Below the pieces are notes generated by a model. The model was given only the letters and a program-made list of their open reading frames with translations, searched no databases and was not told the origin of the DNA. Shown here piece after piece: positions 1 through 4,858 of a stretch of DNA of 6,437 bases; the first letter of the stretch is position 1, and every line of letters starts with the position of its first letter. This DNA comes from Rhodospirillales bacterium. GTDB taxonomy: Bacteria > Pseudomonadota > Alphaproteobacteria > Rhodospirillales > JASLLV01. Both the position numbers and the translations under genes were made by a program. The stretch is from contig JASMAE010000163.1 in assembly GCA_030754475.1 (NCBI GenBank), forward strand, positions 1-6,437. The letters run 5' to 3'.

Positions 1-293
1 TCCAATAATGTGTTATCGGTCGTCTTCGCGGGAACCGGATTGGCCTTGGACTTGAATCGAACGATAATTGTGAAAAGGATTCCCGTCACCAGAACAACGA
101 TCATGAGTTCGATGGAGAAGAGGAGATTGTGGAATCCGACGATTCTCTCCATCACCGGCGAGGCCGGGGTCTGGAACCCCATCTGCCACGGCTCGGAACG
201 TCCCGCCGCCACGGCTTCACCGGCACCGAAGAACGCGGCCCCGATCAGGGTTAGCGCAAGGACAAACATCGTTCTGAGCATACCAACCGTCAT
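1..293 (-). CDS. coxB: Cytochrome c oxidase subunit II, N-terminal part (runs off left edge)
   Basis: This is the first 97 codons of subunit II of the aa3-type cytochrome c oxidase, which accepts electrons from cytochrome c through its CuA centre. The window holds only the N-terminus. A signal peptide or first hydrophobic segment covers residues about 9-30, ending in GEAVAAG. The mature start SEPWQMGFQTPASPVMERI and the segment FHNLLF lead into the first transmembrane helix (about 57-78). The fragment ends with RFKSKANPVPAKTTDNTLL, the typical subunit II stretch that precedes the second helix. The CuA ligands lie beyond the edge. The ATG at 293 is preferred because it gives a complete signal peptide; ATGs at residues 5 and 9 are possible, and no strong Shine-Dalgarno is visible for any of them. 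Codon use is less GC-rich at third positions than in ctaB or thrC. The identification is confident from the sequence pattern; the exact start is less sure. Confidence 0.9.
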   Translation of the reverse strand, partial: MTVGMLRTMFVLALTLIGAAFFGAGEAVAAGRSEPWQMGFQTPASPVMERIVGFHNLLFSIELMIVVLVTGILFTIIVRFKSKANPVPAKTTDNTLL

Positions 294-294
294 T

Positions 295-310
295 ATTCCG
301 AGAATTCCGA
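295..310. repeat. Direct repeat of ATTCCGA just upstream of coxB
   Basis: The heptamer ATTCCGA occurs at 295-301 and again at 304-310, separated by two bases, immediately upstream of the proposed coxB start where a Shine-Dalgarno would be expected. On the coding strand it reads TCGGAAT twice. It could be a chance repeat or a small regulatory site; no function is implied by the sequence alone. Confidence 0.4.
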
Positions 311-373
311 CCTTCGCAAGGATGCCATGAATGGCGCGAAAGGGGTCGACAAATTTTCGCGGCGGTAATTCCC

Positions 374-601
374 GTGCTCCGCCGCCGCCGCCCCTATGCG
401 CACATGGTCGAACCCCGGCGTTCGCAAGCTCGACCCCCATTATTAGCGACTCCGGCAATCCGATCGAGAGTTCGGCGTCTGGTCCTTGCGTACGCCATAT
501 TGCTGTTGCCGATTCTGGTGCTGGTGTTCACGTTCCTAATGACGCACGAAGTGGGCAACACGTTCATGATCCGGGGTATCTTCTTCGCCGCCGGACTCTG
601 A
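374..601 (+). CDS. Possible small single-pass membrane protein (unrecognised)
   Basis: This is a 75-codon frame starting with GTG at 374; an ATG at 404 (codon 11) is an alternative start. The N-terminal half is basic and arginine/proline-rich. It is followed by one clear hydrophobic helix, about residues 36-57 (LVLAYAILLLPILVLVFTFL), and a short tail containing THEVGNTFMIRG. From about base 470 onward third codon positions are mostly G or C, as in the real genes nearby; the first half is less convincing. It is divergent from coxB. No strong ribosome binding site is visible at either start. I do not recognise the family. It may be a real small membrane protein next to the oxidase genes, or a chance open frame. 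Confidence 0.4.
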   Translation: MLRRRRPYAHMVEPRRSQARPPLLATPAIRSRVRRLVLAYAILLLPILVLVFTFLMTHEVGNTFMIRGIFFAAGL

Positions 602-806
602 GCGATATCCCGGCGAGAGGGCTCGGCAGGATCCCGGCGGCCACCCAAGGCGTCCTCCGGCACGCATCAACCCTCGAACCGTCCCATTCGCAGACGCGCC
701 TGCGAGCGATCGGCGTCGGTTTCCCGCTCCGATTGCGACCCCCGGCGCTGCTCTTGGGCGGCGATGGTGGCGAATTTGGTCGCGGGGTTCGGCGGATCTA
801 TGCGTG
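602..806. other. Intergenic stretch between the 374-601 ORF and the HIG1 gene
   Basis: No recognisable gene, RNA or mobile element is visible here. It holds one weak minus-strand ORF candidate (667-810, listed separately) and a short imperfect dyad, CGCAG at 689-693 against CTGCG at 700-704, without a T-run, so it is not a convincing terminator. Confidence 0.5.
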
Positions 807-810
807 TCAG
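667..810 (-). CDS. Weak candidate: 47-residue basic/acidic peptide downstream of HIG1 gene
   Basis: An open minus-strand frame follows the HIG1 gene. If read from a CTG at 810 it would overlap the HIG1 stop by four bases (CTGA) and encode 47 residues, including IDPPNPATKFATIAAQEQRR and ending RLRMGRFEG. Most third positions are G or C, and the composition (few cysteines, mixed charge, a helical middle) looks more protein-like than the competing frames. Against it: no ATG, GTG or TTG start is available near the HIG1 stop, CTG starts are rare, and I recognise no family. It could also be a decayed gene end or a chance frame in GC-rich DNA. Confidence 0.22.
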   Translation of the reverse strand: MTRIDPPNPATKFATIAAQEQRRGSQSERETDADRSQARLRMGRFEG

Positions 811-1022
811 AGGGCGAGGAGGCCGAGCGCCAGCAATAGCGCCACCGCGACGCCCTGGAGCACCACACGAAGTTTCATAAGGCGGTTGCCCCACCGGTCC
901 TCGAAAGCGCCTCCCCGGGACATGGATATGACGCCGGTGAACAACACCGCCACCACCGCGATCAACACGGCGGCGAGAAGGACCTTGAGGATCACGGAAA
1001 CCACGGTGATGAAGATGGCCAT
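807..1022 (-). CDS. HIG1-domain (twin transmembrane) small protein
   Basis: This 71-residue protein has the hairpin architecture of bacterial HIG1/hypoxia-induced proteins: helix 1 at about residues 4-31, a charged loop, and helix 2 at about 53-71. The loop SMSRGGAFEDRWGNRLMKLRV, followed by VLQG, matches the family pattern, a glycine/arginine stretch, then N-x-L-M-x-x-R-V-x-L-Q. Related mitochondrial proteins (Rcf1/HIGD) bind and modulate cytochrome c oxidase or supercomplexes. A similar role in the inner membrane is inferred here and fits the nearby coxB and ctaB genes. The ATG at 1022 has no Shine-Dalgarno, but a promoter-like element ends only six bases upstream (see 1029-1057), which suggests a leaderless transcript. 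The stop is TGA at 807-809. Confidence 0.85.
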   Translation of the reverse strand: MAIFITVVSVILKVLLAAVLIAVVAVLFTGVISMSRGGAFEDRWGNRLMKLRVVLQGVAVALLLALGLLAL

Positions 1023-1028
1023 GGAGCG

Positions 1029-1057
1029 AGTATATAATGACGGGGGGTTGCGGGCAA
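1029..1057 (-). promoter_or_regulatory. Sigma-70-type promoter of the HIG1 gene, predicting leaderless mRNA
   Basis: Reading the minus strand, TTGCCC (1057-1052) and TATACT (1034-1029) are separated by exactly 17 bases. TATACT matches the -10 consensus at 5 of 6 positions and TTGCCC matches the -35 at 4 of 6. Only six bases (1028-1023) separate the -10 from the ATG at 1022, so initiation at the usual distance would fall on or next to the start codon. Confidence 0.6.
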
Positions 1058-1082
1058 AAGGATCGGTGCCGCGGCGCCCGAT
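1056..1082 (-). terminator. Possible weak terminator after the DUF2189 gene
   Basis: On the minus strand ATCGG (1082-1078) pairs with CCGAT (1066-1062) around a GC-rich core. CC and a run of four T (1059-1056) follow. It lies 104 bases past the DUF2189 stop and its T-run merges with the HIG1 -35 element. The stem is only five perfect pairs and the T-run is short, so termination would be modest at best. Confidence 0.3.
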
Positions 1083-1185
1083 TTCAACGGCTCAACGCGG
1101 GTCCGGCCGCAACCTTGGGAACCGGCGCAAACGGGCTCGCTGACCGTGACGGCGACAAGAGTTGCGGAAAGCGCCGCCGCGGGCG

Positions 1186-1984
1186 TCAGAACTCCACGAC
1201 GGCGCGATACAGGTGCCAGGTGGCGTGCCCCAGAACCGGCAATACGACGGCGAGGCCGACGAAAAACGGCAACGAGCCGATCAACAGGGCATAGGCGACG
1301 ATGATGCCCCAGATGGCCATCGCGATCGAATTTGCGAGAACCGCACTGATCGACGTCGTGACCGCCGTCCAGACGCCGACGTCTCGATCCAAAAGCATGG
1401 GAAAGGATACGACGCTGAGGCTCAACACGACGATGGCGAAGAGGAGACCGACCCCGCTGCCCACAGCCATCAGCGTCCAACCGGACGGCGTGGCGAGGAC
1501 TTCGCCGGCGAACTCGATAATCGACCCCGGCGTCGCGCGGCCGAAGATTTTTTGCGTAGATGCCCCACGCCGCGCCCAACCACGCGAAGTAGACCACCAT
1601 CAGTATGGCACCGAGCACCGCGATGGCGCGCAACGATGGAGACCGGAGGACGGAAAACACGTGCCGCCGAGAACAATCGAGACCCTCCTCGCGGCGTCGG
1701 CTCAGCTCATACATGCCGATCGCGAGGACCGGGCCGACCAGGGTGTATCCGGCAAGGAGCGGAAACACGAGCCACAACACGTCGTATCCCGCGTAGACCC
1801 TCGCGAAGACGAGGGTGACGATGGGATAAATCGAGCAAAGGAAAATCAAGTGCGTTGGCATCGCGTTGAAGTCGGCGAAACCCTTGACCAATGCGTCTTT
1901 GAGATCAACCAAGGCAATCTTGTGGATGATAGGTCGCGCCGATCCGTAAGCGCCCGCATCAGCCATCGACTTCTCGCTCGTCAT
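1186..1984 (-). pseudogene. DUF2189 family polytopic membrane protein, broken by a 1-base frameshift
   Basis: This gene resembles DUF2189 inner-membrane proteins, whose function is not established. The first part (residues 1-145, 1984 to 1550) contains ALVKGFADFNAMPTHLIF, helices at about 46-64 and 68-92, the motif MYELSRRREEGLD (91-103), and a third helix at about 119-144 ending GIYAK. The frame then continues as arginine-rich nonsense. The family's C-terminal half resumes one base further on, from 1548 to 1186: IFGRATPGSIIEF, then three helices with VVSFPMLLDRDVGVWTAV and VGLAVVLPVLGHATWHLYR. Skipping one A in the A6 run at 1553-1548 joins the halves into 265 residues, the normal family length. 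A good Shine-Dalgarno, AAGGGG at 1997-1992, lies seven bases before the ATG at 1984. Both halves look well conserved, so the break is recent, a sequencing error, or bridged by slippage. The uncorrected frame would run to 992 and into the HIG1 start. Confidence 0.85.
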
Positions 1985-1991
1985 GGTCGCA

Positions 1992-1997
1992 CCCCTT
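1992..1997 (-). promoter_or_regulatory. Ribosome binding site of the DUF2189 gene
   Basis: AAGGGG on the minus strand, seven bases upstream of the ATG at 1984. It fixes the start against the upstream in-frame ATGs (for example at 2083), which would add an unlikely cysteine-rich N-terminus. Confidence 0.65.
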
Positions 1998-2052
1998 GAA
2001 CCACCGATCCCAGCGGCAGTGCACTCGATCGTGGTACAGAACGCCCCTTCAT

Positions 2053-2077
2053 GGCACCGGTTACGTATGCCGGTGCC
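2053..2077. repeat. Perfect 8-bp inverted repeat with 9-base centre
   Basis: GGCACCGG (2053-2060) and CCGGTGCC (2070-2077) are perfect inverted copies around TTACGTATG. No T-run follows on either strand, so a terminator is unlikely. Its place about 70 bases upstream of the DUF2189 start, in a divergent promoter region, suggests an operator for a dimeric regulator, but no known regulator's consensus is recognised. Confidence 0.55.
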
Positions 2078-2287
2078 GCGCAATGTTTCACAGTCATTGG
2101 CGTCCCATCGAACCTTGTCGCCTCACCTCCGATTACAATACCCCGTAATTGCGTATGGGGTCGAGGCGACGGTTTTGTTTTCCGAATCGCGGTGGCGGCA
2201 CGCTCTGGCAAACAACGAGCCTGTCGGATGGAAAGTAATGCAAGAAGTCAAAGCCCTGGATCACGCCCGCGTTGCGTATAGAATTCG

Positions 2288-2310
2288 CCTCTCGAGTCTG
2301 TATCGAGGGG
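2288..2310 (+). promoter_or_regulatory. Hairpin in the ctaB 5' leader
   Basis: CCTCTCGA (2288-2295) can pair with TCGAGGGG (2303-2310) around the 7-base loop GTCTGTA. This gives eight RNA pairs, one of them U-G. It lies 17 bases upstream of the ctaB Shine-Dalgarno. It is too small to be a known riboswitch. It might influence ctaB translation or mRNA stability, or be fortuitous. Confidence 0.4.
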
Positions 2311-2327
2311 TTGCGGTATTGAGCGGC

Positions 2328-2335
2328 GGGAGGGG
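2328..2335 (+). promoter_or_regulatory. Ribosome binding site supporting the TTG start of ctaB
   Basis: GGGAGGGG ends six bases before the TTG at 2342. This is the strongest Shine-Dalgarno near the gene and favours TTG over the internal ATG at 2396, whose nearest GGAG (2380-2383) is twelve bases away. Confidence 0.6.
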
Positions 2336-2341
2336 CGAAGT

Positions 2342-3283
2342 TTGACCAGGGCGACAATCGAGGCAATCGGGCAGTCGGCGGAGCGGCTCGACGTGATGAG
2401 CGCGGATACCGCGCCGCGTTTCCGGCTAGCCGATTACGCGGTGCTGTTGAAGCCCCGGGTGATGTCGCTCGTCGTCTTCGTCGGCCTCGTCGGTCTGCTG
2501 TTGGCGCCGGGCGCGATGGCGCCGTGGCGGGCGGCGGTCGCGGTGCTTTGCATCGCGGTCGCGGCGGGCGCCGCAGGCGCCATCAACATGTGGTACGACC
2601 GCGACATCGACCTGTCGATGCGCCGGACCATGAACCGGCCGATCCCGGCCGGGCGCATGAAGCCGGCCGAGGCGCTGGTGCTGGGTGTCGCGCTCGCCTC
2701 GGGCGCGGTCGCGGTGATGGCGTTGGTCGTGAACGGTACCGCGGCGGCGCTGCTCGCCATCACCGTGCTCTACTACGTGCTCGTCTACACAGTCTGGCTC
2801 AAGCGCCGGACGCCGCATAACATCGTCATCGGCGGCGCGTCGGGCGCCTTTCCGCCGATGATCGGGTGGGCGGCGGTGACGGGGACCGTGAGCGTCGAAT
2901 CGTTGGCGCTGTTCGCCATCATCTTCTTGTGGACGCCGCCTCATTCGTGGGCGCTCGCGCTGTTCAGCAACCGCGATTACGCCAACGCGGGCGTGCCCAT
3001 GCTTCCGGTGGTCGCCGGTTCGCGCGAAACCAAGAAGCAGATCCTCGTCTACACCGCGTTGCTGGTGGCGGCGACCTTCGTTCCCGTATTCCTCGCGATG
3101 TCGGGAGCGGTCTATGCGATCGCGGCAGCTGTCCTCGACGCCGCGTTCGTCTGGTTCGCGCTTCGGCTGTGGCGCAGCGACGACGACGGTCCGGCACGGG
3201 CGCTGTTTGGATTTTCGATCCTGTACCTGTTCCTTATTTTCGTCTCCCTGCTGGCGGATAGGGCGTTTGCCGTCCTCGCGTGA
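2342..3283 (+). CDS. ctaB: Protoheme IX farnesyltransferase (heme O synthase)
   Basis: CtaB/CyoE is an inner-membrane UbiA-type prenyltransferase that attaches a farnesyl group to heme B, giving heme O, the precursor of heme A used by aa3 oxidases. The 313-residue length is normal. Visible signatures are DYAVLLKPRVMSLVVF (31-46), the aspartate-rich diphosphate/magnesium site NMWYDRDID (82-90) followed by RTMNRPIPAGR, LKRRTPHNIVIGGASGAFPP (153-172), and FLWTPPHSWALALFSNRDY (195-213). About eight to nine hydrophobic helices follow the family pattern. The start is TTG at 2342, backed by GGGAGGGG; an ATG at 2396 would remove 18 poorly conserved residues and remains possible. The coding end overlaps the proposed start of the M32 gene by 17 bases, suggesting cotranscription. 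Unusually, ctaB here runs away from coxB, with the HIG1 and DUF2189 genes between them. Confidence 0.95.
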   Translation: MTRATIEAIGQSAERLDVMSADTAPRFRLADYAVLLKPRVMSLVVFVGLVGLLLAPGAMAPWRAAVAVLCIAVAAGAAGAINMWYDRDIDLSMRRTMNRPIPAGRMKPAEALVLGVALASGAVAVMALVVNGTAAALLAITVLYYVLVYTVWLKRRTPHNIVIGGASGAFPPMIGWAAVTGTVSVESLALFAIIFLWTPPHSWALALFSNRDYANAGVPMLPVVAGSRETKKQILVYTALLVAATFVPVFLAMSGAVYAIAAAVLDAAFVWFALRLWRSDDDGPARALFGFSILYLFLIFVSLLADRAFAVLA

Positions 3284-4808
3284 TTCGAGCACCGGCGCGA
3301 CGACCGAAGCGGACGGCTCGTACCCGAAGCTCGTCGAGCGGTTTCGACGCCTCGCCCGGTTTCGCGACGTGGAAGCGATCCTGTACTGGGACCGGGCGGT
3401 GATGATGCCGCCGGGCGCGGGCGAGGCCAGGGCGGCGCAGTTGACGGCCCTCGATGGGGCGCGGCACGAAATGCTGGCGGGTGAAGAGACCGGCGCGCTC
3501 ATCGAGGCGGCCGGCGCGCGCCACGACCTCGGGCCGTGGGAGACGGCGAACTTGCGCGAGATGCGGCGCGCGCATCGGCACGCGACGGCAATCGACGCGG
3601 CGCTGTCGGCCGCCCTCGTCACCGCCGGCGCGCGTTGCGAGATGGTTTGGCGCGAGGCGCGCGCGAAACGCGATTTCGAGACCGTCCGCGCCGAATTCAC
3701 AGGACTGCTCGGGCTCGTGCGCGAGGCCGCGCTCGCCAAGGCCGCCGCCCTCGGGCTCGATCCCTACGACGCGCTTCTCGATGCCCACGATCCCGGCCTC
3801 GGCCGGGCCACGATCGATCCCTTGTTCGACGAACTCTGCGATTTCCTGCCGGCGCTTCTGGAGCGCGTCCTCGCTCGCCAGGCGGGCGACAAGGGGGTTC
3901 CGACGCCGAGCGGCCCGATCCCGACAGAGCGCCAGCGCGCCCTCGGGCTTCGCATGATGGACGTGATGGGCGTCGATCCCGCGTGGGCCCGTTTGGATAT
4001 CAGCGCGCATCCGTTTTGCGGCGGGACGCCCGAAGACATCCGCATCACGACCCGCTTCGACGAGCGCGACTTCGCATCCGGTCTGTTTGCGGTCGTCCAC
4101 GAGGCGGGCCACGCCCTTTACGAGCGCGGGCTTCCCGAAAGCTGGCGGGACCAACCGGTCGGCGCGGCCTGTGGAATGAGCGTGCACGAAAGCCAGTCGT
4201 TGTTGATGGAAATGATGGTGGGCCGGTCGCGCGCGTTCGCGCGGTTCGCGGCGCCTGTATTCCGCGAGGTCCTGGGCGTCGCCGGGCCCGCGTGGCAGGC
4301 CGACGCCCTGTACCGGGCGTTTACCCGCATAAAAACGGGATTGGTCCGGGTCGAGGCCGACGAGGTGAGCTATCCGCTGCACGTGATTCTGCGCTACCAG
4401 CTCGAGGCGGCCATGGTTGAGGGCGCGTTGGAGGCGGCCGATCTGCCCGGCGCCTGGAACGAGGGCATGGAGCGGCTCTTGGGGCGCGTTCCCGGCCACG
4501 ACGGCGAGGGCTGTCTTCAGGATATCCACTGGTATCAGGGCGCGTTCGGCTATTTCCCGGCGTACGCAATCGGCGCCGTGCTGGCGGCCCAGTTCTTCGC
4601 CGCAGCGATTCGGGCGGACCCCGAGATCGAGGCCGCGATCGGCCGCGGCGACTTGACCCGTCTCCACGCCTGGCTTGCCCGGAACGTGCGCGCCAAGGCG
4701 TCGCTTCCGACGCCGCGGGACCTCGTGATCGAGGCGACCGGCAAGCCGTTGGACGCCACGGATTTGCGGCGCCATCTCGAGGCGCGGTATCTGGATGGCG
4801 CCGCGTGA
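3267..4808 (+). CDS. M32 family metallocarboxypeptidase
   Basis: This encodes a zinc carboxypeptidase of the Taq/Pfu type, a cytoplasmic enzyme that removes C-terminal residues from peptides. Starting from TTG at 3267 it has 513 residues, typical of the family. Signatures seen: LYWDRAVMMPPGAGEARAAQ near the N-terminus; AHPFCGGTPEDIRITTRFDE; the zinc site HEAGH (278-282, catalytic E279) followed by ALYERG; HESQS (307-311) giving the third ligand E308; YPLHVILRYQLE; and DIHWYQGAFGYFPAYAIG. All expected catalytic parts are present. The TTG is the only plausible start codon that keeps the conserved N-terminal YPKLVERF region; it overlaps ctaB by 17 bases and lacks a strong Shine-Dalgarno, so coupling to ctaB translation is likely. 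A GTG at 3369 would cut into conserved sequence. Confidence is high for family, moderate for start. Confidence 0.93.
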   Translation: MPSSRDSSTGATTEADGSYPKLVERFRRLARFRDVEAILYWDRAVMMPPGAGEARAAQLTALDGARHEMLAGEETGALIEAAGARHDLGPWETANLREMRRAHRHATAIDAALSAALVTAGARCEMVWREARAKRDFETVRAEFTGLLGLVREAALAKAAALGLDPYDALLDAHDPGLGRATIDPLFDELCDFLPALLERVLARQAGDKGVPTPSGPIPTERQRALGLRMMDVMGVDPAWARLDISAHPFCGGTPEDIRITTRFDERDFASGLFAVVHEAGHALYERGLPESWRDQPVGAACGMSVHESQSLLMEMMVGRSRAFARFAAPVFREVLGVAGPAWQADALYRAFTRIKTGLVRVEADEVSYPLHVILRYQLEAAMVEGALEAADLPGAWNEGMERLLGRVPGHDGEGCLQDIHWYQGAFGYFPAYAIGAVLAAQFFAAAIRADPEIEAAIGRGDLTRLHAWLARNVRAKASLPTPRDLVIEATGKPLDATDLRRHLEARYLDGAA

Positions 4809-4834
4809 CCAAACGCGGGTCAGAGCGCTATAGT
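4805..4834 (+). promoter_or_regulatory. Probable thrC promoter
   Basis: GTGACC (4805-4810, 4 of 6 matches to the -35) and TATAGT (4829-4834, 5 of 6 matches to the -10) are 18 bases apart. The -35 overlaps the M32 stop codon. Initiation would be near 4841, leaving a leader of about 18 bases that contains the thrC Shine-Dalgarno AGGA (4848-4851). It would let thrC and the M16 gene be transcribed independently of ctaB. Confidence 0.5.
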
Positions 4835-4858
4835 CGCGCCGATGGCTAGGAAACATCC

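Larger units (their letters stand above)
1985..2341. other. Divergent intergenic region between DUF2189 gene and ctaB
   Basis: These 357 bases are lower in GC than the flanking genes and hold no convincing coding frame. They must carry the promoters for both divergent genes, but I see no strong -35/-10 pair. A TATAGA at 2277-2282 is a possible -10 for ctaB with no good -35. The region contains a perfect 8-base inverted repeat (2053-2077), a weaker one just beside it (CAATG 2081-2085 and CATTG 2095-2099), and a leader hairpin before ctaB (2288-2310). Confidence 0.6.

Noticed and set aside
379..393. Short CCG triplet repeat
   Set aside because: Only about four units in GC-rich DNA; not a meaningful tandem repeat.
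1033..1038. Perfect TATAAT on the plus strand
   Set aside because: No -35 element at a suitable distance and no plus-strand gene downstream; it is a by-product of the minus-strand -10 region.
331..1143. 270-codon plus-strand open frame
   Set aside because: Arg/Pro/Thr-rich, crosses the well-supported HIG1 gene on the other strand, and has no recognisable domain.
1162..1999. Long plus-strand open frames opposite the DUF2189 gene
   Set aside because: Highly charged compositions (DRR, HDDG repeats) typical of antisense frames; the minus strand carries clear membrane-protein sequence.
1983..2345. 120-codon plus-strand open frame ending at ctaB
   Set aside because: Mixed third-position composition, no ribosome site, and no family resemblance; it spans the divergent promoter region and its inverted repeats.
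2426..3739. 437-codon minus-strand open frame opposite ctaB and M32
   Set aside because: Arg/His-rich antisense shadow of two well-supported genes.
3234..4856. 540-codon minus-strand open frame opposite the M32 gene
   Set aside because: It is antisense to a clear M32 carboxypeptidase, is rich in arginine and low-complexity, and matches no family pattern; long antisense frames are expected in GC-rich coding DNA.
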